DNA of 43,011 nucleotides from Prevotella sp. (GCA_024682415.1 JAIKZG010000039.1:1-43011); one strand, 5' to 3'; counted from the first letter of the stretch, positions 1 through 9,875 are shown. Made by a program: numbers and translations. Notes: a model not told the origin generated them from the sequence alone.

Positions 1-11
1 GGAGAAATTTA

Positions 12-19
12 TACCTTTG
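12..19 (+). promoter_or_regulatory. Bacteroidetes -7 box TACCTTTG
   Basis: Exact match to the TAnnTTTG sigma-ABfr box. No long ORF follows; a strong intrinsic terminator lies about 150 bases downstream, so the box may start a short untranslated RNA. Confidence 0.5.
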
Positions 20-25
20 CAGTGA

Positions 26-196
26 TTTTGTAACATGTTGATTATCAATGGTTATTTCCATTTTTGCGACATGTGTGCAACATCCGGTGCTAACGCATTG
101 ATAGTCAGTTAAAGTCGTTTTCGAGGAGGTGAAGTAAATTAAAACATATTATATTCTAAATAATGGCGCGCGGACTTATGGTTCGCGCGCTTTTTT
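26..196 (+). ncRNA. candidate small RNA unit
   Basis: The stretch is bounded by a TACCTTTG promoter box on the left and a GC-rich hairpin with six T on the right. No ORF longer than 25 codons is present (ATG at 35, stop at 110-112). It contains an AGGAGGTGA run at about 125-133 that would pair with the 3' end of 16S rRNA, but no start codon follows at normal spacing. This could be a small RNA, or the short leftover end of a gene lying left of the window. I recognise no Rfam family. Confidence 0.3.
166..196 (+). terminator. intrinsic terminator
   Basis: Ten-base stem GCGCGCGGAC / GTTCGCGCGC (one G-T pair) around loop TTATG, followed by six T. Confidence 0.8.
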
Positions 197-305
197 ATGG
201 CAGTAAGGCTTGTCGTGAATGTGCCGATGGGTGCTACATTGTGCGAAAAAATCTAATATTGTCGCGATTGAAGGCATGAAATGTTTCACATTCGCAGAAT
301 TTTAT

Positions 306-313
306 TATATTTG
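306..313 (+). promoter_or_regulatory. promoter -7 box of the pfkB-family gene
   Basis: TATATTTG, an exact TAnnTTTG box, lies 27 bases before the ATG at 341. Confidence 0.6.
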
Positions 314-340
314 CATTAATTCATATAATAAAAGAAGAAC

Positions 341-1276
341 ATGCGAAAAGTAATAGGTATAGGCGAGTCTGTACTCGATGTTATATTCAGAGATGACCAA
401 CCAATCGGGGCAGCTCCGGGAGGCTCTACGTTAAACTCTATGATTTCGCTCGGACGTTCCGGCGTAGCTACGACTTTCATAAGCGAAACTGGCAACGACA
501 GAGTGGGTAAGCAGATTATCAATTTCCTTGTCGACAATGGTGTGAATGCCGACAACGTGTATGTTTATCCCGATAGTAAGTCGCCTATCTCTCTGGCATT
601 CCTCGATGAGAACAATGATGCCAAGTACATTTTCTATAAGGATCATCCTCACGACCGCCTTGACTATGCGTATCCCGACATTCAGCCAAACGATATAGTA
701 ATCTTCGGATCGTATTACGCCTTAAACCCTGCCATACGTCCGCAGATTGTAGGATTATTGGAATACGCGCGCAGCCATGGAGCTATCATTTATTACGACG
801 TGAACTTCCGCCCTGCCCATAAGGACGAGCTGATGAAGATAACTCCTAATCTCATTGAAAATCTGGAGTTTGCCGACATCGTAAGGGGCAGCAAGGAGGA
901 TTTCGAGGTGCTATATAAGGTGGGCGATCCAGATAAAGTGTACAACTCTGAGATTTCTTTCTATTGTAAAAAGTTTATATACACCGACGGCGCTAACCCA
1001 ATTGTGCTACGTGCCGACGGCGGATTGCGCAAGGAATACACCGTGCCACGCACAAAGACAGTTAGCACGATAGGCGCCGGCGACAGCTTCAACGCGGGCT
1101 TCCTATATGGCATGCTCAATGAGCGCGTGACACGCGATACTATAGAGCGCGGACTGAGCATTACACAGTGGGATAATATGATGGAATATGCCATGATGTT
1201 TAGCGCGGAAAGCTGTAAGGACATACAGAATTATGTAAGCATAAAGTTTGGAGAAAAACTCCAGGACACAAAATAG
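341..1276 (+). CDS. PfkB-family carbohydrate kinase (fructokinase-like)
   Basis: A 311-residue cytoplasmic sugar or nucleoside kinase of the ribokinase/PfkB fold. The N-terminal glycine-rich region (GAAPGGSTLN, about residues 23-32) fits the sugar-binding part of the fold. The C-terminal signature IGAGDSFNAGF carries the presumed catalytic base Asp248 and the anion hole. Length is normal for the family. The start is the first ATG after the TATATTTG promoter box. Next to pckA on the same strand, but each gene has its own promoter. The family assignment is firm; the substrate (fructose or another sugar) cannot be told from the sequence, so no symbol is given. Confidence 0.88.
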   Translation: MRKVIGIGESVLDVIFRDDQPIGAAPGGSTLNSMISLGRSGVATTFISETGNDRVGKQIINFLVDNGVNADNVYVYPDSKSPISLAFLDENNDAKYIFYKDHPHDRLDYAYPDIQPNDIVIFGSYYALNPAIRPQIVGLLEYARSHGAIIYYDVNFRPAHKDELMKITPNLIENLEFADIVRGSKEDFEVLYKVGDPDKVYNSEISFYCKKFIYTDGANPIVLRADGGLRKEYTVPRTKTVSTIGAGDSFNAGFLYGMLNERVTRDTIERGLSITQWDNMMEYAMMFSAESCKDIQNYVSIKFGEKLQDTK

Positions 1277-1371
1277 CTATCTTTTTATAATCAGGCGATT
1301 AGCATAATAAACGGTATTGCCAACTGCACCTTGCAAAAGGAATTATTAAGGGTGAGCATTTACAATCTTTA

Positions 1372-1407
1372 ACCCTAAAAGAGGTGTGCCCGATAGTTTT
1401 TTAGGGT
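1372..1407. promoter_or_regulatory. inverted repeat upstream of pckA, possible operator
   Basis: ACCCTAAAA at 1372-1380 pairs with TTTTAGGGT at 1399-1407. A further TTAGGGT lies at 1457-1463, so copies flank the -7 box at 1438. No T-run follows, so it is not a typical terminator. An operator is an inference. Confidence 0.35.
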
Positions 1408-1437
1408 GCAACGTTTGGCTATCTTTCCATATTTTAC

Positions 1438-1445
1438 TACTTTTG
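1438..1445 (+). promoter_or_regulatory. pckA promoter -7 box
   Basis: TACTTTTG, an exact TAnnTTTG box, with TTTGG about 20 bases upstream at the -33 position. The leader to the ATG is about 50 bases. Confidence 0.65.
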
Positions 1446-1502
1446 CGGTCGTTAAATTAGGGTAATTTTAAAAAGATACATAACTAATATACATTTTTAA
1501 AA

Positions 1503-3116
1503 ATGGCAAAGTTTGATAAATCAGTACTGGAGAAGTACGGAATTACAGGAACAACTGAGGTTCTTTACAATCCTTCTTATGAAGTATTGTTCAATGAGGA
1601 GACCAAAGAGGGTCTTACAGGTTATGACAAGGGTCAGGAGACAGAGCTTGGCGCAATCAACGTTATGACTGGTGTTTACACTGGCCGTTCTCCTAAGGAT
1701 AAGTTCATCGTAGACGATGAGAACTCTCACGACACAGTATGGTGGGATAGCGAGGAATATCACAACGACAACCACCGCGCAAGCAAGGAAGCTTGGGCTG
1801 CCGTTAAGGAGATTGCTAAGAAGGAACTTTCTAACAAGAAACTCTATGTTGTCGATGGCTTCTGCGGTACTCACAAGGATACACGTATGAAGGTTCGCTT
1901 CATCATGGAAGTTGCTTGGCAGGCTCACTTCGTAACCAACATGTTCATCCGTCCTCAGAACGAAGAGGAGTTTGATCAGGAGCCTGACTTCATCGTTTAC
2001 AACGCTTCTAAGGGCAAGGTAGAGAACTATAAGGAGCTCGGCTTGAACTCAGAGACTGCTGTAGTGTTCAATGTAACAAGCAAAGAGCAGGTTATCATCA
2101 ACACTTGGTATGGTGGCGAGATGAAGAAGGGTATGTTCTCTATGATGAACTACTTCTTGCCATTGAAGGGTATGGCTGCAATGCACTGCTCAGCTAACAC
2201 TGACATGAACGGTGAGAACACAGCTATCTTCTTCGGTCTTTCTGGTACAGGTAAGACTACCCTTTCTACTGATCCTAAGCGTAAGCTTATCGGTGACGAC
2301 GAGCACGGATGGGACGATGAGGGTGTGTTCAACTTCGAAGGTGGTTGCTACGCTAAGGTTATCAACCTCGATAAGGAGTCTGAGCCAGACATCTACAACG
2401 CTATCCATCGTGATGCCCTTCTCGAAAACGTTACCGTTGACGCTGAAGGCAAGATCGATTTCGCTGATAAGAGCGTTACAGAGAACACTCGTGTATCTTA
2501 TCCTATCTACCACATCAAGAACATCCAGCGTCCTTACTCTCAGGGTCCAGCTGCAAAGCAGGTAATCTTCTTGAGCGCAGACGCATTCGGCGTGCTTCCT
2601 CCAGTATCTATCCTCAATGCAGAGCAGACTAAGTATTACTTCCTCTCTGGCTTCACCGCTAAGTTGGCAGGTACAGAGCGCGGTATCACTGAGCCTACTC
2701 CTACATTCTCAGCTTGCTTCGGTCAGGCATTCCTTGAGCTTCACCCAACAAAGTATGCTGAGGAGTTGGTAAAGAAGATGCAGAAGAGCGGTGCTAAGGC
2801 TTACTTGGTAAACACTGGCTGGAATGGTACAGGCAAGCGTATCTCTATCCGCGATACTCGTGGTATCATCGACGCAATCCTTGATCACTCTATCGACGCA
2901 GCTCCTACAAAGACTATTCCTTTCTTCAACTTCGTAGTTCCTACACAGCTCAATGGTGTTGATACCAACATCCTTGATCCACGCGACACTTATGCTGACG
3001 CTTCTGTATGGGAAGAGAAGGCAAAGGATTTGGCTGCTCGTTTCATCAAGAACTTCAAGAAGTATGAAGGCAACGAGGCTGGTAAGGCTTTGGTTGCTGC
3101 TGGTCCACAGCTCTAA
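1503..3116 (+). CDS. pckA: phosphoenolpyruvate carboxykinase (ATP)
   Basis: ATP-dependent PEPCK, 537 residues, which is full length. It interconverts oxaloacetate plus ATP with PEP, CO2 and ADP. In succinate-producing Bacteroidales it is generally thought to run towards oxaloacetate, fixing CO2. The P-loop GLSGTGKTT is at about residues 245-253 (Lys251), followed by the metal/nucleotide motif [18 protein letters not shown] near residue 60 is the substrate-binding signature. Codon use is strongly biased, as expected of a highly expressed gene. It is monocistronic: own promoter at 1438 and a terminator just after the stop. A TTAGGGT inverted repeat upstream may control it. Confidence 0.97.
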   Translation: MAKFDKSVLEKYGITGTTEVLYNPSYEVLFNEETKEGLTGYDKGQETELGAINVMTGVYTGRSPKDKFIVDDENSHDTVWWDSEEYHNDNHRASKEAWAAVKEIAKKELSNKKLYVVDGFCGTHKDTRMKVRFIMEVAWQAHFVTNMFIRPQNEEEFDQEPDFIVYNASKGKVENYKELGLNSETAVVFNVTSKEQVIINTWYGGEMKKGMFSMMNYFLPLKGMAAMHCSANTDMNGENTAIFFGLSGTGKTTLSTDPKRKLIGDDEHGWDDEGVFNFEGGCYAKVINLDKESEPDIYNAIHRDALLENVTVDAEGKIDFADKSVTENTRVSYPIYHIKNIQRPYSQGPAAKQVIFLSADAFGVLPPVSILNAEQTKYYFLSGFTAKLAGTERGITEPTPTFSACFGQAFLELHPTKYAEELVKKMQKSGAKAYLVNTGWNGTGKRISIRDTRGIIDAILDHSIDAAPTKTIPFFNFVVPTQLNGVDTNILDPRDTYADASVWEEKAKDLAARFIKNFKKYEGNEAGKALVAAGPQL

Positions 3117-3146
3117 TTCATGCTTTAAAGAGCATATATACATAAT

Positions 3147-3183
3147 AAAGGCTGTCTGCTTATGCGGACAGCCTTTATTTTTG
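3147..3183 (+). terminator. pckA terminator
   Basis: Perfect ten-base stem AAAGGCTGTC / GACAGCCTTT followed by ATTTTTG, 30 bases past the pckA stop. Confidence 0.85.
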
Positions 3184-3263
3184 CTATATAAAATCGTGAT
3201 TGATTATTTCAAAGCGAATGTTGCTTATGATGTGCCATTTGCCTGTGTAAGGCAATATGGTGT

Positions 3264-3578
3264 TTATTTCTCCTCTACAAAGTCTACGTATTCTCCTTCG
3301 TCTTTAGAAAATATCTTCTGATTGGCTTCCTTGCGTGAACGCTGGTCGTAGATTACGTCGCCATCTGCTCTGTGGTTGGCGCGAGAGGTGTTTTCTTCGC
3401 TGCCGCGACGTGAATAAGATGATTGGCGTGAAGACTGACCATAGCTGCCACTTCCGCCCATCTGGTCTTTTACGTTCTTTATCGTGCGGTGGATGTTGAT
3501 ATACACATTATATATAAATACCGCGATAAAGAATATTCCTACAAGGAAAATGAAAAATATGAATTGTAAAAATGCCAT
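3264..3578 (-). CDS. DUF4834-type small membrane protein
   Basis: A 104-residue protein with one N-terminal membrane segment (about residues 3-27, rich in Phe, Ile and Val). The rest is a polar, probably disordered tail rich in Ser, Arg and Glu. It matches the small proteins annotated DUF4834 that follow pssA in Bacteroidales. Function is unknown. It is the last gene of the psd-pssA operon, 97 bases after pssA on the same strand, so a link to phospholipid synthesis or the inner membrane is possible but inferred only from position. Confidence 0.75.
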   Translation of the reverse strand: MAFLQFIFFIFLVGIFFIAVFIYNVYINIHRTIKNVKDQMGGSGSYGQSSRQSSYSRRGSEENTSRANHRADGDVIYDQRSRKEANQKIFSKDEGEYVDFVEEK

Positions 3579-3675
3579 ATACGTTCTTGTTCTTTAATAT
3601 AATAATGTTATCTATAAACAAGAGGTGCAAATATTATGCCACAATGGGGTGTGACACAGAAAGAGGGGGCAATTT

Positions 3676-4383
3676 TTATGCTTTTTTTGAATATTTGCTT
3701 AAAACTACAGATATAATAACATAAGCTGCTATTACAATCCAGAATCCTTTGAGAATGCCAAAGGCGATAAGAGCAAGCGCAGAGAAGATAACGAAACTAT
3801 ATTTCACTTCATTGCCGCTCCATCCCCAGTGCTTGAACTTAAGGGCAAACATCGGTATCTCGGCTACGAGCAGCCAGCTGCTTACGCAGATAGCGGCAAG
3901 CATTACGAATAGCATATAAGGGGAACTTTCTATCACGTTGGGCGCGCCTACGATGAGAGAGCCCCAGAACAATGCGTTGGCAGGGGTGGGCAGACCTATA
4001 AATGATGTGGTCTGGCGTGTGTCGAGATTGAATTTCGCAAGACGCAAGGCTGAGAATGCCGCCATGACGTAAGCGAAGAATGGAAGAATGCCACGCAATG
4101 GCTCAAGGAAGCTTGGATACTCCATTACGCCTAATTCCCAAAATATAATGGTAGCCGGTGCCACTCCGAATGTGATGTCATCTGCCAATGAGTCAAGTTC
4201 CTTGCCGATAGGCGATGACACGCCAAGCAGGCGCGCGCTCATGCCATCGAAGAAATCAAACGTTGCGCCGATGATAATCCAGATAAGCGCCCATGTAGGG
4301 TTGCCTGAATAAGCGAATGTGGTGGCGATGCAGCCCGAAACGAGGTTGCAGCAAGTTATTATATTTGGAATATGTTTCTTCAT
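3676..4383 (-). CDS. pssA: CDP-diacylglycerol-serine O-phosphatidyltransferase
   Basis: Integral inner-membrane enzyme, 235 residues, that makes phosphatidylserine from CDP-diacylglycerol and serine. The CDP-alcohol phosphatidyltransferase signature DG-x2-AR-x8-G-x3-D-x3-D is intact: the run begins FDFFDGMSARLLG and continues to GKELDSLAD, about residues 42-68. Several hydrophobic segments follow. It lies six bases after psd on the same strand, so both steps from CDP-DAG to phosphatidylethanolamine are co-transcribed. The start is the ATG right after the short gap. Confidence 0.93.
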   Translation of the reverse strand: MKKHIPNIITCCNLVSGCIATTFAYSGNPTWALIWIIIGATFDFFDGMSARLLGVSSPIGKELDSLADDITFGVAPATIIFWELGVMEYPSFLEPLRGILPFFAYVMAAFSALRLAKFNLDTRQTTSFIGLPTPANALFWGSLIVGAPNVIESSPYMLFVMLAAICVSSWLLVAEIPMFALKFKHWGWSGNEVKYSFVIFSALALIAFGILKGFWIVIAAYVIISVVLSKYSKKA

Positions 4384-4389
4384 TCCTTG

Positions 4390-5082
4390 TTATTTCAGTT
4401 TTGCGATAACAGTTTGATCACCAGTAGTCTTCTGACCCATCTTTACGCACACCTCTGTGCCTACAGGGAGGAAGATGTCTACACGTGAGCCGAGCTTGAT
4501 AAATCCGAGGTGCTCGTCTATATAGCATTCTTCGCCCTCCTTTGCGTAGGTGACGATGCGTCGCGCCATAGCGCCTGCTATCTGACGGCACAGGATATCT
4601 GTTCCCTCAGGAGTGGTTATCATCACGTCGGCATGTTCATTTTCCTCGCTTGCCTTTGGCAGCCATGCCTTATGGTAGTTGCCGTTCTGATGGCGGATGA
4701 ATTTCACCTTGCCATCTACAGGAAACCAGTTGGCATGCACATTGAAGAGGCTCATGAATATGCTGATCATAAGACGCTTGTCGTGAAAATACTCATTTTC
4801 CTCTACTTCCTCGATAACGACAATCTTGCCGTCGGCAGGGGCAACGACAATCTTTTCGGTGTCGTCGCTGTCGAAATAGCGTATCGGGGAGCGATAGAAG
4901 TTGAGCACGATAAGATATACCGTGCCGAATACTGCGGTGAATGCCCAGAAAGGAATTTTCGTGTCGAATGAGCGCCATAGAATGATTGCTATGGCTGCCA
5001 GGGCGATAAATGAGTAGATAAGGGTGTTAGTGCCCTCGCGATGTATTCTGATTTTTTTGAGTTTCTTTAGTCTACGTATCAT
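4390..5082 (-). CDS. psd: phosphatidylserine decarboxylase, short form
   Basis: A 230-residue pyruvoyl-dependent decarboxylase that turns phosphatidylserine into phosphatidylethanolamine. Two membrane segments lie at about residues 21-36 and 44-61. The Psd core begins near YRSPIRYF. Self-cleavage is expected at the Gly-Ser bond of KLGSRVD, with Ser199 becoming the pyruvoyl group. The enzyme is of the short type common in Bacteroidetes and archaea, not the 300-residue E. coli form. First gene of the psd-pssA-DUF4834 operon; its promoter box (5149-5156) is divergent from dnaE. Confidence 0.93.
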   Translation of the reverse strand: MIRRLKKLKKIRIHREGTNTLIYSFIALAAIAIILWRSFDTKIPFWAFTAVFGTVYLIVLNFYRSPIRYFDSDDTEKIVVAPADGKIVVIEEVEENEYFHDKRLMISIFMSLFNVHANWFPVDGKVKFIRHQNGNYHKAWLPKASEENEHADVMITTPEGTDILCRQIAGAMARRIVTYAKEGEECYIDEHLGFIKLGSRVDIFLPVGTEVCVKMGQKTTGDQTVIAKLK

Positions 5083-5148
5083 TTCTATTTAATTAGCTGT
5101 TATAAAATATGAGCTATCAGTACATTATTATATAGACGTACTTGAGTG

Positions 5149-5156
5149 CAAAGGTA
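5149..5156 (-). promoter_or_regulatory. psd operon promoter -7 box
   Basis: TACCTTTG on the minus strand, followed by CAC, 67 bases before the psd start. Confidence 0.65.
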
Positions 5157-5201
5157 ATAAGAAAAAATGATTAATGATGTATGATTGCGAATATTATTTT
5201 G

Positions 5202-5209
5202 TACCTTTA
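5202..5209 (+). promoter_or_regulatory. dnaE promoter -7 box
   Basis: TACCTTTA, one mismatch to TAnnTTTG, 20 bases before the ATG at 5230. Its position argues against the in-frame upstream ATG at 5185, which would lie before the transcript start. Confidence 0.5.
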
Positions 5210-5229
5210 CGGCTCATAATACGTTCAAA

Positions 5230-8200
5230 ATGGAAGATTTCATACACTTACACGTTCATACTTATTACTCTATTCTCGATGGGCAGTCGCCTATAAAGCG
5301 ATTGGTTGATAAGGCTATAAAAGACGGCATGAAAGGCATGGCGATAACCGACCACGGCGACATGTTCGGTGTGAAGGAGCTTTACAACTACTGCAACGGC
5401 GTAAACAAACAGCGCAAGGCCGATGGCCTCGAACCTTTTAAGCCTATTTTCGGCTGCGAGATGTATGTGGCGCGCCGCAAAAAGGAGAATATGGAGAAGG
5501 ATAAGGGCGATATGAGCGGTAACCACCTTATCGTGCTTGCCAAGAATTATAAGGGATATAAAAATCTTATTAAACTCGTTTCGCGCTCGTGGACAGACGG
5601 TTTCTACATGAAGCCACGTACCGACCACGACGACCTTGAGAAGTATCATGAGGGACTGATTATCTGCTCGGCATGTATCGCGGGCGAAGTGCCTTCTAAA
5701 ATTCTTAATGGCGACATCGATGGAGCACGCAAGACCATAGAATGGTATAAGAATATCTTCGGTGACGACTATTATCTGGAGCTGCAACGCCACGAGGTGA
5801 AAGACCCTAATCAGCGTGCCAACAGGGAAACATTCCCATTGCAGCAGAAGGCCAACCGCGAGATAATAAAGCTGGCTAAGGAATATGGCGTGAAGCTGGT
5901 GTGCACCAACGACTGCCATTTCGTGGACAAAGACAATGCCGAAGCTCACGACCATCTGCTTTGCCTCTCTACGGGTAAGGATTTGAACGACCCTACGCGT
6001 ATGCTCTACTCTAAGCAGGAGTGGTTTAAGACGCGTGAGGAGATGAACGAGGTGTTCAGCGATGTGCCTGAGGCGCTGTCGAATACTCTGGAAATTCTTG
6101 ATAAGGTAGAATTCTATTCTATAGACCATGCGCCTATCATGCCATTCTTCCCAATCCCTGAGGAATTCGGCACTGAGGAGGAAACGCGCAAGAGAATTTC
6201 CCCCGAGGAATTATTTCGCGAGTTTACCACCGATGAGAACGGCAATGAGTGCATGACTCAGGAAGAGGCTGAGGCAAAGGTGAAGAAGCTGGGCGGCATT
6301 GATAAATTGTATCGTATAAAGTTTGAGGCCGACTATCTTGCCAAACTTGCCTACGACGGAGCAAAAAAAAGATATGGCGACCCTACGCCAGAAGATGTGA
6401 AAGAACGTATTAAGTTTGAGCTTCACATCATGAAGACGATGGGTTTCCCTGGTTACTTCCTCATTGTGCAAGACTTTATCAACTCGGCGCGCGATGAGCT
6501 TGGAGTGATGGTAGGCCCTGGTCGTGGCTCGGCAGCGGGCAGCGTAGTAGCTTATTGCTTGGGTATCACGAAGATAGATCCTATAAAATATGACCTCCTT
6601 TTCGAGCGTTTCCTTAATCCTGACCGTATCTCCTTGCCTGATATCGATACCGACTTCGATGACGACGGTAGAGGAAAAGTGCTGGAATGGGTAGAAGATA
6701 AATACGGACACGACAACTGTGCCCACATCATAACTTATGGCACAATGGCTACCAAGAATGCCATCAAGGATGTGGCGCGTGTGGAGAAAGTGCCCCTTGC
6801 CGAGGTGAACAAACTCTGTAAGGCTATTCCTGATAAGCTGCCAAGCGGAAAGAAAATGAATCTTCCAAACGCCATTGAGGACATACCTGAGCTGCAACAG
6901 GCTGAGGCAAGCGCCGATGAACGCATGCGCAACACCATAAGCTATGCCAAAATGCTTGAGGGCACGGTGCGTGGCACGGGTATTCATGCCTGTGGATTTA
7001 TCATCTGCCGCGATGCTATCAGCGACTGGGTGCCGGTATCGGTGGTGGCTGATAAAGCCGACGCCAACCACAAACTCCATTGTACTCAGTATGATGGTCA
7101 TGTGATAGAGGAGACAGGACTTATCAAGATGGACTTCCTCGGATTGAAGACCCTTTCTATCATCAAGGAGGCTGTGGAGAATATTCGCGTCACTACAGGC
7201 AAGGTCATCGATATGGACACTATCCCTATCGACGACCCAGAAACATATAAACTCTATCAGGAGGGCAACACCATTGGTACTTTCCAGTTTGAGTCGGCAG
7301 GTATGCAGAAGTATCTACGCGAGCTTCATCCTACCACCTTTGAAGACCTTATCGCCATGAATGCCCTCTATCGTCCGGGCCCAATGGACTATATCCCCGA
7401 CTTCATTGCCCGCAAGAACGGCAAAACTCCTATCACATACGATATTCCCTGCATGGAGAAATATCTGAAGGACACCTATGGTATCACCGTCTATCAGGAG
7501 CAGGTGATGCTTCTCAGCCGTCAGCTTGCCAACTTCACCCGCGGACAGAGCGATGCCTTGCGTAAGGCGATGGGTAAGAAGAAGAAGGCCATAGTAGACC
7601 AGATGAAGCCTATGTTTATCGAGGGCGGACAGAAGAACGGCCACGACCCAAAGGTGCTTGAAAAGATTTGGGCAGACTGGGAGAAGTTTGCCTCTTACGC
7701 CTTCAATAAGAGTCATGCCACCTGCTATTCGTGGGTAGCCTTCCAGACTGCTTATCTCAAGGCGCATTACCCTGCCGAATACATGGCTGCCGTGATGAGC
7801 CGCAACCTTGCCGACATCACTCAGATTACTAAACTTATGGACGAGTGCCGCTCTATGGGCATTCCTACTCTCGGCCCTGATGTAAACGAGAGTCGTCAGA
7901 AGTTCAGTGCCAACCATCATGGCGAGATACGCTTCGGATTGGCAGGCGTGAAAGGTTTCGGAGCTGCCGCTGCGCAAAACATTATAGAGGAGCGCGAGCG
8001 CAATGGAGAATATAAGAGCGTGTTCGACCTCGTGGAGCGCGTAAACCTCAGCGCCGTCAATCGCAAGGCGCTTGAAAGTCTTGCCCTCAGTGGCGGTTTG
8101 GATTGCTTCGGCATAAAGCGTGAGCAATATTTCGCTCCCAACACTAAGGGCGAAACATTCCTCGACTCATTGGTACACTATGGTCAGCTCTATCAGATGG

Positions 8201-8937
8201 AGAAAATGCAGGCGCAAAATTCCCTCTTCGGAGCTTCCGATGCAGTAGCCATAGCCACGCCACCAGTGCCGGAGGCAGAGGAATGGAGCAGCATAGAGAA
8301 ACTCAACAGGGAGCGCGACCTTGTGGGTATCTACCTCTCTGGTCATCCCCTCGACGACTACCGCCTTATCCTCGAAACCATGTGCAACACCACATGCCCA
8401 GAGATAGACGACAAGGAAACATTGGCGCAGAAGAACGAAGTAACCTTTGGTGGCATTGTCACCAAGGTGCGCAGCGGACTCACCAAGAAGGGCGCGCCGT
8501 GCGGCTTCGTCACCATTGAGGATTTCACAGGCTCTGGCGAGCTTGCCCTCTTCGGCGAGGACTGGGCGGCATGGGAAAGCTCATTCAAAGAGTCGTGTGC
8601 CATCTTCGTGAGATGCAAATGCGCTCCGAAGTTCAGAAACTCCAATTTCTTCAGTATCAACATAATGAGCGTAAACTTCCTAAGCTCCATCAGAAGCACG
8701 GGCATAAACAAAATTACCATCCATGTGGAGAGCCACAACATCACCAGCGAGATGGTAGCCGACCTCACTTCGCTCACCGACGACTGCAAAGGCAACGTAG
8801 AGCTATGTTTTAATATTATCGACAAGCCGCAGGGCAGAAGTATCGTGCTTCATTCCCACAGAGGAGGCATAGAGTTGAAGCCCGATTTATTAAATTATAT
8901 CTCAACAAATCCTAATTTGAGTTATAGCTTGAATTAA
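5230..8937 (+). CDS. dnaE: DNA polymerase III subunit alpha
   Basis: Replicative polymerase catalytic subunit, about 1235 residues. The N-terminal PHP domain starts FIHLHVHTYYS with metal-ligand histidines. The polymerase core has GPGRGSAAGS and the catalytic motif PDIDTDFDDDGR (Asp471 and Asp473). These are followed by the helix-hairpin-helix region and an OB domain (about residues 1050-1120). I chose the ATG at 5230 because PHP homology starts right there and the promoter box lies between it and the upstream ATG at 5185. It is divergent from psd and lacks an obvious terminator before the OmpA-family gene. Confidence 0.97.
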   Translation: MEDFIHLHVHTYYSILDGQSPIKRLVDKAIKDGMKGMAITDHGDMFGVKELYNYCNGVNKQRKADGLEPFKPIFGCEMYVARRKKENMEKDKGDMSGNHLIVLAKNYKGYKNLIKLVSRSWTDGFYMKPRTDHDDLEKYHEGLIICSACIAGEVPSKILNGDIDGARKTIEWYKNIFGDDYYLELQRHEVKDPNQRANRETFPLQQKANREIIKLAKEYGVKLVCTNDCHFVDKDNAEAHDHLLCLSTGKDLNDPTRMLYSKQEWFKTREEMNEVFSDVPEALSNTLEILDKVEFYSIDHAPIMPFFPIPEEFGTEEETRKRISPEELFREFTTDENGNECMTQEEAEAKVKKLGGIDKLYRIKFEADYLAKLAYDGAKKRYGDPTPEDVKERIKFELHIMKTMGFPGYFLIVQDFINSARDELGVMVGPGRGSAAGSVVAYCLGITKIDPIKYDLLFERFLNPDRISLPDIDTDFDDDGRGKVLEWVEDKYGHDNCAHIITYGTMATKNAIKDVARVEKVPLAEVNKLCKAIPDKLPSGKKMNLPNAIEDIPELQQAEASADERMRNTISYAKMLEGTVRGTGIHACGFIICRDAISDWVPVSVVADKADANHKLHCTQYDGHVIEETGLIKMDFLGLKTLSIIKEAVENIRVTTGKVIDMDTIPIDDPETYKLYQEGNTIGTFQFESAGMQKYLRELHPTTFEDLIAMNALYRPGPMDYIPDFIARKNGKTPITYDIPCMEKYLKDTYGITVYQEQVMLLSRQLANFTRGQSDALRKAMGKKKKAIVDQMKPMFIEGGQKNGHDPKVLEKIWADWEKFASYAFNKSHATCYSWVAFQTAYLKAHYPAEYMAAVMSRNLADITQITKLMDECRSMGIPTLGPDVNESRQKFSANHHGEIRFGLAGVKGFGAAAAQNIIEERERNGEYKSVFDLVERVNLSAVNRKALESLALSGGLDCFGIKREQYFAPNTKGETFLDSLVHYGQLYQMEKMQAQNSLFGASDAVAIATPPVPEAEEWSSIEKLNRERDLVGIYLSGHPLDDYRLILETMCNTTCPEIDDKETLAQKNEVTFGGIVTKVRSGLTKKGAPCGFVTIEDFTGSGELALFGEDWAAWESSFKESCAIFVRCKCAPKFRNSNFFSINIMSVNFLSSIRSTGINKITIHVESHNITSEMVADLTSLTDDCKGNVELCFNIIDKPQGRSIVLHSHRGGIELKPDLLNYISTNPNLSYSLN

Positions 8938-8975
8938 AAAATGTAATTTATTTGTTTTATCAAAAGCAATTATCG

Positions 8976-8983
8976 TATATTTG
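8976..8983 (+). promoter_or_regulatory. promoter -7 box of the OmpA-family gene
   Basis: TATATTTG, exact box, 49 bases before the ATG at 9033. Confidence 0.65.
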
Positions 8984-9032
8984 CAGCCAATGTAAATATG
9001 TAAATAGATTTTTTAACTAACAACAAGATAAT

Positions 9033-9875
9033 ATGAAAAAGAATTATTTGTTTGTAGCGCTTTTGGCGGGCACAATGCTCATCAGCAGCTGTGCCAGCAA
9101 GAAGGAACTTGAGAATTGTCAGAATGAGAATAAGGAACTTTCGGGCAACTACCAGTCGGCAAAGGAAGAGCTTGCCGCAAGCAAGGCTCGCGTGGCTTCT
9201 CTTGAGGAGCAGCTCGCTCAGCAGAAGAAAGACTATGCCCTGCTTCAGCAGTCGCTCGACAAGAGCCTTGTGAATGCCAATTCCAATAATATCAACATCT
9301 CAAAGCTTGTCGATCAGATTAATGAGAGCAATCAGTATATCCGCCACCTGGTAGAGGTGAAGAGCAAGAGCGACTCCCTCAACATGGTGCTCACCAATAA
9401 TCTCACCCGCTCATTGAGCAAGGAAGAGATGAAGGAAGTAGACGTTCAGGTGTTGAAAGGTGTAGTCTACATCTCTCTTGCCGACAACATGCTCTATAAG
9501 AGCGGCTCTTACGAGGTGAATGACCGTGCTGCCGAGACTTTGAGCAAGATTGCCAAGATTATCACCGACTATAAGGACTACGACGTGCTCATAGAGGGCA
9601 ACACCGACAATGTGCCAATCTCTCGTGAGAACATCCGCAACAACTGGGACTTGTCTGCCCTTCGCGCGAGCAGCGTGGTGCAGTATCTGCAAAATCATTA
9701 TGGCGTAGATCCTAAGCGCCTCACCGCAGGTGGACGTGGCGAATACAACCCTGTGGCAAGCAATGCCAGCGAGGTGGGCCGTCAGCGCAACCGTCGCACT
9801 CAGATTATCATCACTCCTAAGCTCGATCAGTTTATGGAGCTGATAGATAAAGCCCCTGAGGATTCAAGCAAGTAA
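9033..9875 (+). CDS. OmpA-family peptidoglycan-binding lipoprotein
   Basis: A 280-residue lipoprotein. The signal peptide ends in lipobox LISSC (Cys20). The residues after the Cys (ASKKE) lack an acidic run, so retention on the periplasmic side is more likely than surface export. Residues about 25-90 form a Glu/Lys/Gln-rich coiled coil. An OmpA C-terminal domain follows (about residues 150-265) with IEGNTDNVPIS and the NWDLSALRASSVVQYL helix that binds diaminopimelate peptidoglycan. It likely links the outer membrane to the cell wall. Monocistronic, with own promoter and terminator. Confidence 0.9.
   Translation: MKKNYLFVALLAGTMLISSCASKKELENCQNENKELSGNYQSAKEELAASKARVASLEEQLAQQKKDYALLQQSLDKSLVNANSNNINISKLVDQINESNQYIRHLVEVKSKSDSLNMVLTNNLTRSLSKEEMKEVDVQVLKGVVYISLADNMLYKSGSYEVNDRAAETLSKIAKIITDYKDYDVLIEGNTDNVPISRENIRNNWDLSALRASSVVQYLQNHYGVDPKRLTAGGRGEYNPVASNASEVGRQRNRRTQIIITPKLDQFMELIDKAPEDSSK

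Noticed and set aside
5185..5229. Upstream in-frame start for dnaE
   Set aside because: The promoter box at 5202-5209 lies inside it and the PHP domain begins at the ATG at 5230.
6211..7101. Long minus-strand ORF inside dnaE
   Set aside because: It is the complement of strongly coding sequence and resembles no family.
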